A program made the position numbers and the translations under genes. Below the pieces are notes generated by a model. That model made no database searches and was not told where the DNA came from. It saw only the letters and a list, made by a program, of their open reading frames with translations. From assembly GCF_044458865.1 (NCBI RefSeq), contig NZ_JBITIH010000008.1, forward strand, positions 124,001 through 188,000: DNA of 64,000 nucleotides, written 5' to 3'. How positions within the stretch are numbered: position 1 is the first letter of the stretch; each line of letters opens with the position of its first letter. This DNA comes from Micromonospora_G sp044458865 (GTDB lineage Bacteria > Actinomycetota > Actinomycetes > Mycobacteriales > Micromonosporaceae). Shown here one piece after another: positions 8,176-16,544 of the stretch.

Positions 8176-8953
8176 ACCCGAACCCGCACGCCCTACCGCA
8201 CCGATCTTCCTCGTCGGGTGCCAGCGCTCGGGCACCACGATGCTGCGCCTGGTGCTCGACTCGCACTCCAGCATCAGTTGCGGTCCGGAGACCCGGTTCC
8301 TGCCCGACCTGCAACGGATCGTGGGCCGGGACTGGGAACGGTTGTCCCGGTTCGGCTTTCCTCGCGAGGACTGGCTGCGTCGTATCCGCGAGTTCTTCGG
8401 CGGCGTCCACGCCGACTACGCCGCCACCCGGGGCAAGACCCGCTGGGCGGACAAGACCCCGCTGTACGCGATGTCGCTCGACTTCGTCACCGAGGTCTTC
8501 CCGGACGCCCAGATCGTGCACCTGATCCGGGACGGGCGGGACGTGGTGGTCTCGCACCGCAAGCGGTTCGGCTACTGGTCGGCGGTGAAGTGCGTGGTGA
8601 AGTGGCCGCGCTACATCCGGACCGCGCGGGCGGTCGGCGCCACCCTGCCGGCGGACCGCTACTACGAGCTGCGTTACGAGCAGACCGTGACCGAACCGGA
8701 GAAGGCGATGCGGGGCTTGTTCGAGTTCCTCGGCGAGCCGTGGGAGGACGGCATCCTCGACTACGACAGCAAGCAGCACGACGTGGCCCAGAAGTACACC
8801 ACCGAGGCGGAGAAGCGGCGGGCCGCCGGCGGGGCCAGCGAACCGATCTACGGCTCCCGGGTCGGCACCTACCGGCGCGAACTGGACCCGTTCCTCCGCC
8901 TGCTGGTCTGGATCTTCTCCGGGCGGACCCTGCGCGCCCTGGGATACCGGTGA
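8168..8953 (+). CDS. Sulfotransferase-family protein 4
   Basis: A 261-residue sulfotransferase-fold protein with canonical sites: 5'-PSB IFLVGCQRSGTTMLRLVL (about 11-28) and 3'-PB VHLIRDGRDVVVSHRKRFG near residue 120. KTRWADKTPLY between them is also typical. The upstream open frame belongs to the neighbour's antiphase sequence, so GTG 8168 is chosen; it lies inside the end of gene 3 and has AAGGCGG upstream. The last base of its TGA overlaps the next GTG. Probably cytosolic. It resembles glycan- and Stf0-like bacterial sulfotransferases, but the acceptor is unknown. Confidence 0.88.
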   Translation: MAEPEPARPTAPIFLVGCQRSGTTMLRLVLDSHSSISCGPETRFLPDLQRIVGRDWERLSRFGFPREDWLRRIREFFGGVHADYAATRGKTRWADKTPLYAMSLDFVTEVFPDAQIVHLIRDGRDVVVSHRKRFGYWSAVKCVVKWPRYIRTARAVGATLPADRYYELRYEQTVTEPEKAMRGLFEFLGEPWEDGILDYDSKQHDVAQKYTTEAEKRRAAGGASEPIYGSRVGTYRRELDPFLRLLVWIFSGRTLRALGYR

Positions 8954-10449
8954 GGGGCGGCCGGCGACTGCGGGTCGCCGCCACGGCCGTACTCGCCGCC
9001 GCGTTGCTGGTCACCGCCGGCTGCACCGCCGACGGCGACGATCCGCCGCCGGCCCCGCCGAGCGCCGGCACCCCGTCCGGTACGCCGGCAGCCGGCGACG
9101 TGGGACCGCGCGGGACGGTGGACCGGGTCGGCAACCCGTTCGGCGCGCACTGGGACTGGTCGCGCTACCAGCAGTTCGCCCCGTACCTGGCGAAGATCGG
9201 TGGTTCGGCGACGTACGAGGAGATCTCCTGGTGCGAGATCGAACCGAAGCAGGGGCAACTGGACTGGACGGCGCTGGACCAGATCGCCACCCGCAGCCGG
9301 GACCTCGGCATCACGCTGCACCTGAAGATCCGTACCGGGATGTGCTGGGCGACCGGCGGCACCCCGGAGTACACCCGGGGCACGGCGAACAAGACCGAGT
9401 CGGCGATGCCGGCCGACCTCGCCGCGTACCAGCGGTTCGTCGGCTCGGTGGTGCGCCGCTACGCCCCGTACGGCGTGCGCGAGTACGCGATCGAGAACGA
9501 GGTCAACGCGCCGAGTTACTGGGCCGGCAGTCCCGAGGAGTACGTACGGCTGGTCAAGGCCGCCGCCGAGACGATCCGCGCGACCGACCCGAAGGCCCTG
9601 GTGGTCGACTCCGGCATCAGCAGCGTCGCGTACGGCATGGGCGTGGCCGACCGGCTGCTCCAGGCCGGCCGGGTGCCGGACGCGATCGCCGCCTACCAGG
9701 CGTACTTCCAGCGGCGGATCGGCACCCGGGGGCAGCAGATCCCGGCGGTGACCGCCGAGGCACAGCTTCGCAAGGCGCTCGGCACCGACGTCAACAGCCG
9801 CAGCCTGCGTTTCCTCGCCGCGACCGAGTCCCTGTTGGCGGACCGGACCGTCGACGTCCGGCAGTTGCACTTCTACGAGCACTTCGACGGGGTGGCGCCG
9901 CTGCTGGACTACCTCAGGACGATGACCCCGACCGGGGTGCCGGTCCAGGCGTGGGAGGTCGGCCAGTTCTGGCGCGACGCCGACGGTGACCCGGCCAGCC
10001 GGGCCGCCGAGATGGTCAAGACCGTCACCCTGCTGGTCGCCGGTGGGATCGGCGAGATCAGTTGGCTGCCGTTGGCGTACAACCCGAACAACGCCGCCGG
10101 CAGCGAGGTCCGGTACGGGCTGCTCGACCCGAACGGCACCGAACGCGAGGCCGGACGGATGATGGCGAGCCTCGCCGAGGCGGCCCGGGATGCCACCGTC
10201 ACCCCGTTGCCCGCCTCGGTCGCCGGCCGGCTGAACGGGGTGGCGTTCGTCCGGGGCGGGGCGAGCACACTGGTGCTCTGGTCGGCCTCAAAGACGCCAG
10301 TGACCGTACCGGCGGCACCGGGCGGGCTCAGCGGTGCGGTGGGCGCCCCACTGCGGTCCGACGGGGGTGCCGGCACCACGGTGACCGACACTCCGCTCCT
10401 GCTCCGCGCCGACCAGCCGGTGGACAAGATCCTCGCCAGCCTGCGCTGA
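8950..10449 (+). CDS. Exported clan-A glycoside hydrolase (lipoprotein)
   Basis: A 499-residue protein. The N-terminus has two Arg, a hydrophobic core and TAGC at about residue 26, so it should be lipidated and face outward, followed by a Pro/Gly/Ala linker. The (beta/alpha)8 signatures include YEEISWCEIEPKQGQLDW, HLKIRTGMCW, YAIENEVNAPSYW with Glu184 as likely acid/base, and VQAWEVGQFW with Glu336 as likely nucleophile. This resembles GH5/GH39-like clan A enzymes; the exact family is not decidable by eye. The GTG overlaps the sulfotransferase stop. It may trim or remodel the glycan made by this locus, or release it from the cell. Confidence 0.85.
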   Translation: MRGGRRLRVAATAVLAAALLVTAGCTADGDDPPPAPPSAGTPSGTPAAGDVGPRGTVDRVGNPFGAHWDWSRYQQFAPYLAKIGGSATYEEISWCEIEPKQGQLDWTALDQIATRSRDLGITLHLKIRTGMCWATGGTPEYTRGTANKTESAMPADLAAYQRFVGSVVRRYAPYGVREYAIENEVNAPSYWAGSPEEYVRLVKAAAETIRATDPKALVVDSGISSVAYGMGVADRLLQAGRVPDAIAAYQAYFQRRIGTRGQQIPAVTAEAQLRKALGTDVNSRSLRFLAATESLLADRTVDVRQLHFYEHFDGVAPLLDYLRTMTPTGVPVQAWEVGQFWRDADGDPASRAAEMVKTVTLLVAGGIGEISWLPLAYNPNNAAGSEVRYGLLDPNGTEREAGRMMASLAEAARDATVTPLPASVAGRLNGVAFVRGGASTLVLWSASKTPVTVPAAPGGLSGAVGAPLRSDGGAGTTVTDTPLLLRADQPVDKILASLR

Positions 10450-10522
10450 CCGCACCCCGCCGCTGCGGCTCGGGCGCTGCGGCTCTGCCGTCGCCGGCCC
10501 GGATTTCGTCGGTGCGCCGTGG

Positions 10523-10528
10523 CAGTAT
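10523..10528 (+). promoter_or_regulatory. Possible -10 box, leaderless start
   Basis: CAGTAT ends 6 nt before GTG 10535. No Shine-Dalgarno sequence is visible. The first base departs from TANNNT, so this is the weakest member of the set. Confidence 0.35.
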
Positions 10529-10534
10529 GCCGGG

Positions 10535-11101
10535 GTGCCGAAGACGCAGTACTACACCGCGACCAGCGTCGACGGGTTCATCGCGGATCCCGACAACTCC
10601 CTCGACTGGCTGTTCCAGGCTGACTCGCGCGGAGAGGACCGCTTCGCACCCTTCTTCGCCGGGGTGGGCGCGTTCGCCATGGGCTCCACCACGTACGAGT
10701 GGGTGCTCGAACACGAGCTGCTGCTCGACCAGCCGCAGAAGTGGCACGACTACTACGGCGACCGGCCGAGCTGGGTCTTCACCCACCGCGACCTGCCGGC
10801 GATTCCGGGCGCGAACATCACCTTCGTCAGCGGCGACGTACGCCCGGTGCACGCGGCGATGACGGAGGCTGCGGGCGGGAAGAACGTGTGGCTCGTCGGG
10901 GGTGGCGAACTGGTCGGCAGCTTCGCCGACCACGGACTGCTCGACGAGATCATCCTGGGCGTCGCGCCGGTGACCCTCGGCGCCGGAAAGCCGCTGCTGC
11001 CCCGCCGACTCCTCTCCGACCGGCTCCAACTCGTCGAGCTGGAACGAGTCGGCCACTTCGCCTACCTCACCTATTCGGTGACCGGGCCGGCGCGGCGCTA
11101 A
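10535..11101 (+). CDS. Dihydrofolate-reductase/RibD C-terminal-like protein
   Basis: A 188-residue protein with the RibD_C/DHFR-like fold: YYTATSVDGFIADPDNSLDWL at the N-terminus, FAMGSTTYEWVL, a central NADPH-binding region KNVWLVGGGELVGSF and a C-terminal DEIILGVAPVTLGAGKPLL. Members are NADPH-dependent reductases, mostly of unknown substrate; true folate reduction is not implied. It is monocistronic, with a GTG start and no ribosome site. It marks the left end of the accessory stretch. Confidence 0.88.
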   Translation: MPKTQYYTATSVDGFIADPDNSLDWLFQADSRGEDRFAPFFAGVGAFAMGSTTYEWVLEHELLLDQPQKWHDYYGDRPSWVFTHRDLPAIPGANITFVSGDVRPVHAAMTEAAGGKNVWLVGGGELVGSFADHGLLDEIILGVAPVTLGAGKPLLPRRLLSDRLQLVELERVGHFAYLTYSVTGPARR

Positions 11102-11182
11102 CCCGCGCTGGCGCGGCGGGTGGTGCTGCCTCGCGTGACTCGCCGCGCGAGCGTGGTCCTGCTCTGCGAATCCGACAGCTCA

Positions 11183-11188
11183 TATAGT
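11183..11188 (+). promoter_or_regulatory. -10 box, probable leaderless start
   Basis: TATAGT lies 6 nt before GTG 11195, placing the expected transcription start on or next to the start codon. No Shine-Dalgarno sequence precedes the GTG. Confidence 0.6.
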
Positions 11189-11194
11189 CCCGGG

Positions 11195-11803
11195 GTGGAC
11201 AGGGACAAGGTCCGGCACGCGTATGCGTCCGTCGCGGGGCTCTACATCGAGTTGTTCGGTGCCAGCCACCAGGTGCACGACGACGACCTGGCCTTCATCG
11301 GGCGACACCTGGCGATCCGGTCCGGCGCGGTGCTCGATCTGGGGTGCGGGCCTGGGCATCTCACCGGTTACCTTCGCTCGCTGGGTGCCGACGCACGGGG
11401 AATCGACATGGTCCCCGAGTTCATCGCCCACGCGCGGGCGGCCCACCCGAGCGTTGAGTTCCAACTCGGGTCGATGGAGAACCTCGACGTCGCCGACCAC
11501 TCCGTCGCCGGCATCCTGGCCTGGTACTCGTTGATCCATCAACCGCCGCAGAACCTGGACGGCGTGCTCACCACGTTCCGGCGAGCCATGGCCCCGTCCG
11601 GCACGTTGGTGCTGGGCCTCTTCGACGGCGACGAGGTCGCCGCCTTCGACCACAAGGTCATAACCGCCTATCGCTGGCCCATGGACGAGATCTCCAAGCG
11701 ACTCACCCGAGCCGGATTCACAGAGGTCGAACGTCTGCGACGGCCCCGCGAAGGCGATCAGCGACCCCATGCCGCCATCGCGGCGATCGCAGTGGACGGG
11801 TGA
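11195..11803 (+). CDS. Class I SAM-dependent methyltransferase
   Basis: A 202-residue methyltransferase. Motif I is VLDLGCGPGHLTGYL near residue 48, the acidic motif II region is ARGIDMVPEFIAHAR, and post-motif I contains SMENLDVADHSVAGILAWYSLIH. The C-terminal half has the usual LVLGLFDGDE strand. The frame opens further upstream, but GTG 11195 is chosen because it starts where similarity begins and sits directly downstream of a -10 box. Substrate unknown; small-molecule methylation is likely. Convergent with the PadR gene. Confidence 0.88.
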   Translation: MDRDKVRHAYASVAGLYIELFGASHQVHDDDLAFIGRHLAIRSGAVLDLGCGPGHLTGYLRSLGADARGIDMVPEFIAHARAAHPSVEFQLGSMENLDVADHSVAGILAWYSLIHQPPQNLDGVLTTFRRAMAPSGTLVLGLFDGDEVAAFDHKVITAYRWPMDEISKRLTRAGFTEVERLRRPREGDQRPHAAIAAIAVDG

Positions 11804-11932
11804 GCGGGTCGCCGAGCCTCCGAACCCCGTCCGTCGAGACGGTGATCATGTGATCGGCGTGCATGATGTCGCGGCAGGTGTACGCCTCGGCACGGGCTAC
11901 GGACGGTCAGCCTGCTGAAGGCGCCGTTTCGG

Positions 11933-12460
11933 TCATCGTGTGAGTGATCTCAACATTTCCCGAAGCCAGGCGATCTCGGTCCGACTGGTGGCGGTGGCGA
12001 TGCGGAACAACCCTTGGCGGAAGGGATCGTCGGGGAAGTCGTCAGCACGTAGTGGGCGCTCGCCGTCCCAGAAGAAGCTCCCCGGTCGAGTGAGGAAACT
12101 GAGTCGGCGGTGCAGCACCGCCGCTTGGTCTGCTGGGTCTTCCAGGTGGCGGAGGAACGCCAGCAGCGTGAACCAGCGGTTCTCATCGGTGATGAACAGC
12201 TCTTCGGGTGTGTGGAGCTGACGCAGCAGCTCTGCGTGTCCGGCCGGGCTGAGGGTCAGCACGTGCCGGGGTGCCGCCATCTGACCGGCCTGCACGTCGC
12301 GACGCAGCAAGCCTGCACGTTCCATGCGTTTGATCGTGGGGTACAGCGTCCCGTCCGCGATCGGCCGGATGTGTCCAGTGAGTGCGGCCACGCGTTTGCG
12401 CAGCTCGTACCCGTGCAGCGGGGCGTCGGCCAGGAAGCCCAGTATCGCGAACTCCAACAC
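11933..12460 (-). CDS. PadR-family transcriptional regulator
   Basis: A 175-residue repressor. The winged helix spans MLEFAILGFLADAPLHGYELRKR to GTLYPTIKRMERAGLLRR (about 1-55), the standard PadR core, followed by a long helical dimerisation domain. GTG start. It is divergent from an alpha/beta-hydrolase gene across a 62-bp gap holding a near-ideal operator, so it probably represses both genes and responds to a hydrolase substrate or related compound. The inducer cannot be inferred. Confidence 0.92.
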   Translation of the reverse strand: MLEFAILGFLADAPLHGYELRKRVAALTGHIRPIADGTLYPTIKRMERAGLLRRDVQAGQMAAPRHVLTLSPAGHAELLRQLHTPEELFITDENRWFTLLAFLRHLEDPADQAAVLHRRLSFLTRPGSFFWDGERPLRADDFPDDPFRQGLFRIATATSRTEIAWLREMLRSLTR

Positions 12461-12466
12461 CGTGCT

Positions 12467-12472
12467 AGCTTA
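12467..12472 (-). promoter_or_regulatory. -10 box of the PadR gene, probable leaderless start
   Basis: Read leftward, TAAGCT is 6 nt before GTG 12460. It abuts the operator half-site at 12471-12477, which suits autorepression. Confidence 0.55.
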
Positions 12473-12504
12473 CCTCGGCAACGAGATACCTCGAACACGA
12501 GGTA
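12471..12504. promoter_or_regulatory. Probable PadR operator
   Basis: A perfect 7-4-7 inverted repeat (TACCTCG - AACA - CGAGGTA) occupies 12487-12504. A third identical half-site, TACCTCG, is at 12471-12477, 16 bp before the first arm. The set fills the gap between the divergent PadR and hydrolase genes and overlaps the PadR -10 box. A related GGAGGTA is part of the hydrolase ribosome site. Binding is inferred from position and symmetry. Confidence 0.65.
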
Positions 12505-12522
12505 CCAATCAGGAGGTACGTG

Positions 12523-13275
12523 ATGCGCGGCGCCCAGGTGCGACCAGATGGCACGACGATCCGCTGGGTGGAGTTCCCCGGCACCGAACCCACCCGGGTC
12601 TACCTGCACGGGCTCGGCGCCTCCTCGCCGGCCTACTACGCGGCGGTGGCCACCAACCCCGCTCTCGCCGGACGACGTGCCCTGCTGATGGATCTGCTCG
12701 GGCACGGCATCAGTGACCGGCCAGCCGACGCCTCGTACACGCTGGAGGAGCACGCTGACCTTCTCGCTACCGCATTGACAGCAGCCGGTGTCGGCGCCGC
12801 AGAGGTGATCGCGCACAGCATGGGTGGCGCCGTCGCCATCGTCCTGGCCGCCCGCCATCCGCACCTTGTTTCCGCACTGGTCCTTGTCGACGCCACCCTC
12901 GACCCGCAGCCTCCGGGCGTCGGCATCCCTGCCCGCTACACCGAGGAGCAGTTCGTACACGGCGGTGGCCGCTCCGACACGCTCACTCAAGTGGGCGCGA
13001 CCTGGGCGGCGACGATGCGGCTCACTGGCCCGGAGGCGCTCTACCGCACCGCGGCACACCTCGGCCGCGGCACCACTCCCACCGTGCGGGAGCTCCTGCT
13101 CGAACTGCCCGTGCCGCGCACGTACCTTCACCCGTCCGGCAGCGAACCAATCGGTGCGCACGCCCTGACCGCCGCCGGAGTGCAGGTGGTCGCCGTGCCA
13201 GACGCCGGCCACAACATCATGCTGGACAACCCCGATGGCTTCGTCGCGGCCACAGCCGCGGCATTGCGGGGGTAG
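12523..13275 (+). CDS. Alpha/beta-fold hydrolase
   Basis: A 250-residue hydrolase. It has the oxyanion strand VYLHGLGASSPAYY, the nucleophile elbow AHSMGG (Ser99), a late acid and the catalytic His in VPDAGHNIMLDNP. The length fits a compact esterase, lactonase or haloperoxidase-like enzyme without a large lid. ATG 12523 is preferred over GTG 12520 because AGGAGG then has 6-nt spacing. Controlled by the divergent PadR regulator. Substrate unknown; detoxification of a small ester is one possibility. Confidence 0.9.
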   Translation: MRGAQVRPDGTTIRWVEFPGTEPTRVYLHGLGASSPAYYAAVATNPALAGRRALLMDLLGHGISDRPADASYTLEEHADLLATALTAAGVGAAEVIAHSMGGAVAIVLAARHPHLVSALVLVDATLDPQPPGVGIPARYTEEQFVHGGGRSDTLTQVGATWAATMRLTGPEALYRTAAHLGRGTTPTVRELLLELPVPRTYLHPSGSEPIGAHALTAAGVQVVAVPDAGHNIMLDNPDGFVAATAAALRG

Positions 13276-13458
13276 AACACCGACCCATCCGCAATTCGGC
13301 TACCGGTTTCGTGCCCTACGACCAGTTCAGGAGGTCGGCACCACGGACCCCGCTCGGCGACCCACCCAACCATCTGGTGAGCTCCCCGGCTGAGGCGGGT
13401 GCTGCCGAGGACGATGCCGATGTTCGTCATGCGTGGTCCGTTTCTGTCGATCTGACAG

Positions 13459-14007
13459 TTACCGTTGGTCCGAAACGTCGTGCTGCGCGGGTCCTTCCCC
13501 GGAACCAACCGGGATCTTCACCGTCGTGGCTGATGCCGATGTGGCGGGGTGCAGAGCCGCGTCGAGGCCGTTCAGCCGCAGCACGCTCGCGCCGCGCAGG
13601 TGCGCCAGGTCCGCACCGCCGTCGCCCTCGTACCGGAGAAATGTCACCTGTTCGGTCCATTCCAGGCGGGTTCCGTCGGTCTCGGCGTGGAGCCGGACGG
13701 TGACCAGCGAGGTCCACCGCAGTTCGCCGTCGACGGCGGCCTCGTAGCCGTAGACGATCCGGTGGGTGTCCACGATGTCGATGTACCGCGATCGGTACTC
13801 CAGCCGCTCGGGCGCCGTGTCCAGCCCGGCGAACATGCTGCGCGCCGTCTCACCACCGCCCACCCGGAAGTCATGCTCGTACGAGGCTCCGCTGCCGGGA
13901 AGTCGGAACCACCGCCGCCTGGTCGCGGTGTCGGCAAACGCCGCGAAGACCTCGCCCGGTGGTACGTCGAGGTGCCGCGAGATCGTGAAGGTTTCGTGCC
14001 GGGCCAT
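13459..14007 (-). CDS. SRPBCC-family protein (AHSA1-like)
   Basis: A 182-residue START/AHSA1-like protein: FTISRHLDVPPGEVFAAFADTATRRRWF at the N-terminus, YEHDFRVGGGETARSMF, and RLEWTEQVTFLRYEGDG near the end of the domain. The last 35 residues are Ala/Ser/Thr-rich and atypical. ATG 14007 has GGGAGG 5 nt upstream; the open frame beyond it is not family-like. Divergent from an HxlR regulator, a common pairing in actinobacteria. Such proteins bind hydrophobic ligands or act as chaperone activators; the role here is unknown. Confidence 0.85.
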   Translation of the reverse strand: MARHETFTISRHLDVPPGEVFAAFADTATRRRWFRLPGSGASYEHDFRVGGGETARSMFAGLDTAPERLEYRSRYIDIVDTHRIVYGYEAAVDGELRWTSLVTVRLHAETDGTRLEWTEQVTFLRYEGDGGADLAHLRGASVLRLNGLDAALHPATSASATTVKIPVGSGEGPAQHDVSDQR

Positions 14008-14117
14008 GGCGTCCTCCCGCTGTCGCGGCCACCCAGCGGCTGGCCGCACGTCAGTTACGATCAGTAAGAAACGTACGGCGACCCGTTTTAGTCCGGCTCT
14101 CCCGTACGCACTTTGAA

Positions 14118-14130
14118 GTCAGCTACTGAC
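14118..14130. promoter_or_regulatory. Candidate operator for the HxlR regulator
   Basis: A perfect 5-3-5 palindrome, GTCAG-CTA-CTGAC, lies in the divergent SRPBCC/HxlR gap. Two further TCAGT boxes 10 bp apart (14051-14055, 14061-14065) stand closer to the SRPBCC gene. Function is inferred from placement only. Confidence 0.4.
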
Positions 14131-14148
14131 GCGCGAGGAACGAAGGCC

Positions 14149-14574
14149 ATGACAAGCTTCCTTGGTACCGAACTCGCACACCACACGATCGCGCCGGACT
14201 GCGTCCAGACGATCGAACTCGTCCGCGATGTGCTGGCACGGGTCGGTGACAAATGGACGTTGCTGACGATCACGGTCCTGGCGTCCGGCCCGCTGCGCTT
14301 CACCGCGCTGCACGAACAGGTCGCCGGCATCTCCCAGCGGATGCTCAGCCAGACTCTGCGCGCCCTCACCCGCGACGGGTTGGTCACCAGAACCGCGTAC
14401 CCCGAGGTACCTCCGAGGGTTGAATATGCCCTGACGCCGCTCGGCCGCTCACTGCACGAAGCCGTGGACGGACTCGTGCACTGGGTCCGCGGCCACCAGA
14501 GCGACATCCTCCGCAACCGCGACGAGTTCGACCAGCCAGCCGCCGCGAATCCCGCCGCACCGACCCGCGCATAG
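14149..14574 (+). CDS. HxlR-family transcriptional regulator
   Basis: A 141-residue winged-helix protein. The HxlR core runs from LARVGDKWTLLTITVLASGPLRFTAL through GISQRMLSQTLRALTRDGLVTRTAY to VEYALTPLGRSL (about 30-110). The conserved Cys in APDCVQTIELV, just before the domain, matches the redox-sensing Cys of some family members, so thiol sensing is possible. ATG 14149 is chosen over an in-frame TTG 36 bp upstream. Probably controls the divergent SRPBCC gene. Confidence 0.9.
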   Translation: MTSFLGTELAHHTIAPDCVQTIELVRDVLARVGDKWTLLTITVLASGPLRFTALHEQVAGISQRMLSQTLRALTRDGLVTRTAYPEVPPRVEYALTPLGRSLHEAVDGLVHWVRGHQSDILRNRDEFDQPAAANPAAPTRA

Positions 14575-14795
14575 CCGCGTCACATCGCTCGCGATCGCCG
14601 CATCGCGCCTTGTCGTCGAGCATTGCCTCGGCAATCAGGTGCGACTCGGGCCTCGGCCGAGCATCCGGGGTTCTCGGGAGGACGCCGACCGTCTCGCCGA
14701 GCCTCGCCGACCGATGCGGCGATGGCATCGACGCGGTCCCGTATGACACGCTTCCGGCGCGACGATCCAATGACCCCCGAGGGCGGGAGCGGAAC

Positions 14796-15692
14796 GTGAC
14801 CGGTGCGGCTCGACCATCAGACAGCGCCGCAGCGGGTCCGGCCCGCATACCGAGAGTCTCGATCGTCGTGCCGGTGCACAACGAGGAGGAGTCCATCGGC
14901 CCGTGTCTCGATGCGGTCCTCCGGCAGACAACACCGGCCGACGAGATCATCGTGGTGGACAACGCATCCACGGACGCGACCCGGGCCCGGCTGACCGCGT
15001 ACGCCGATCGGATCGTGCTGCTGACCGAACCGCGACTGGGAGTGCTGCCTGCCCGCGACCGCGGTCTGATGGCGGCCACCGGTGACGTCATCGGCCGGAT
15101 CGACGCGGACACCCGGCTGCCGCCGTACTGGGTCGAAGAGGTCCGCCGGCTCTTCGCGGACGACACCGTCGCGGCGGCGACCGGACCGGTGACCTACTAC
15201 GACATTCGCCTCCCTGCGGCAATCAACACAGTGGACCTGACGCTGCGCCGGGCCTGGGCACTGCCGAGCCGGCAGCGGCTCGACTGGGTCTTCGGCGCGA
15301 ACATGGCGATCCGGGCCCGGGCCTGGCACGCGGTCCGCGACGACCTCTGCGACGACCGCCGCTACCACGAGGACCTCGACCTCGGCATCCACCTGCACCG
15401 GGCCGGCCATCGTGTGGTCTTCGCCGCCGGGCTCCGGGCGAGTACCTCCGCACGCCGCTTCCGGGATCGCCCAGGCGACTTCTGGACGTACTTGAGGATG
15501 ACCGATGCCTGCTACGCCAGCCACTCGGGGCGAGCCGGTAGCGCCCGCTACTGGCGGTCCTGGCTGACCACCCGGCTGATCATGCTCTGCTACCCGCCGT
15601 TCCGGGCCCTGCACCGGGCCCACCCGGCCTACATCACCGCCCCACCCCGGAAGAACCCGATGGCGGCCGAGCCGTCATCCCGACCGGGCTGA
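14796..15692 (+). CDS. GT2-family glycosyltransferase
   Basis: A 298-residue GT-A enzyme with no clear membrane anchor. VSIVVPVHNEEESIGPCLDAVLRQ opens the domain, DEIIVVDNASTDATRA follows, and the metal-binding DXD is IDADTRLPPYW near residue 106. The ED motif is YHEDLDLGIHLHRAGHRVVF. GTG 14796 has GGGAGCGGA upstream; the longer frame upstream lacks similarity. It stands alone, outside both polysaccharide blocks, so it may be a displaced part of that pathway or unrelated. Donor and acceptor unknown. Confidence 0.85.
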   Translation: MTGAARPSDSAAAGPARIPRVSIVVPVHNEEESIGPCLDAVLRQTTPADEIIVVDNASTDATRARLTAYADRIVLLTEPRLGVLPARDRGLMAATGDVIGRIDADTRLPPYWVEEVRRLFADDTVAAATGPVTYYDIRLPAAINTVDLTLRRAWALPSRQRLDWVFGANMAIRARAWHAVRDDLCDDRRYHEDLDLGIHLHRAGHRVVFAAGLRASTSARRFRDRPGDFWTYLRMTDACYASHSGRAGSARYWRSWLTTRLIMLCYPPFRALHRAHPAYITAPPRKNPMAAEPSSRPG

Positions 15693-15928
15693 CACATCCG
15701 CAGGTCCCCGCCGAGGAACGCGGCGCACCAGGCAGGACGCTGTCGTCGCGGACCGCCGGGCCGACGGCAACGATCATCTCGGGTAGCAACCGCTCCAGCC
15801 TCCAAGCGCCCACCCTGCCTATCCGGGTTTGAGCCTGGCGAGCAGTCCGTTCGGCTCTACCAGCCGTCTGCGGAAGCGACTAGCGTCCTGTCTATATCCG
15901 CACCCAGTTGAGCGTGCAGGAGGTCGCC

Positions 15929-16423
15929 ATGTCGGTCGAACGCCGGGCGAGACCACCGCAGCTTCCGCCGAGGTGGTTCATTCGCTTGGCCTGGTCGGTG
16001 CACCGGGGTGTGTACCGAGTATTTGCTGGCCGAGTCGGACTGTGGCGGCCACGCGCCGATGCCTGGGGGACGCTACGGCTGACCACCACCGGGCGTCGCA
16101 CCGGCCGGCAGCGCAGCGTCATCATCGCGTACCTGGAGGACGGCCCGAATCTGGTGTCGCTGGCAATGAACGGATGGGGCGAAGGTGAGCCCGCCTGGTG
16201 GCTCAACCTGCGGGCGCACCCTGATTCCACCGTCGATCTGGTCGACGGGCAGCGGTTGGTCCGCGGTCGCGCGGCAACCGGCGACGAACGGATGCGGCTG
16301 TGGGCCCGCTGGCGGGAAATCGACACCAAGCTGGACGCCTACGCGGCGCGGCGGCCGTCCGAGACTGCGGTGGTCGTCCTCGAGCCCAGACCCGGCACCT
16401 CGGACACCTCGCTCGGCGACTAA
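15929..16423 (+). CDS. Nitroreductase/deazaflavin (F420)-dependent reductase-like protein
   Basis: A 164-residue protein of the split-barrel DUF385/Ddn-like family. The conserved core is LRLTTTGRRTGRQRSVIIAYLEDGPNLVSLAMNGWGEGEPAWWLNL (about 49-95), ending with HPDSTVDLVDG. Relatives use F420 or flavin to reduce quinones or nitro compounds. ATG 15929 has CAGGAGG 5 nt upstream. It stands alone, with a TATATC hexamer about 30 bp upstream as a possible -10 box. Confidence 0.85.
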   Translation: MSVERRARPPQLPPRWFIRLAWSVHRGVYRVFAGRVGLWRPRADAWGTLRLTTTGRRTGRQRSVIIAYLEDGPNLVSLAMNGWGEGEPAWWLNLRAHPDSTVDLVDGQRLVRGRAATGDERMRLWARWREIDTKLDAYAARRPSETAVVVLEPRPGTSDTSLGD

Positions 16424-16531
16424 CGCTCTACTTCCGGCAGGTCAGGGCGCCGAGAGGCTTGGCCGATCGGGGCAGGACTTGCCTTGAGCCGCCGCGACTG
16501 CGCTGGGCGTTCCTGGCTGTCGTACGGCCGG

Positions 16532-16537
16532 TACGCT
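16532..16537 (+). promoter_or_regulatory. -10 box, probable leaderless start
   Basis: TACGCT lies 7 nt before GTG 16545, and no Shine-Dalgarno sequence precedes the start. Confidence 0.5.
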
Positions 16538-16544
16538 CGCCGCT

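Noticed and set aside
8218..8949. Long upstream frame fused to the glycoside hydrolase
   Set aside because: It is the shifted frame of sulfotransferase 4. The lipoprotein signal begins at GTG 8950, which overlaps the upstream stop.
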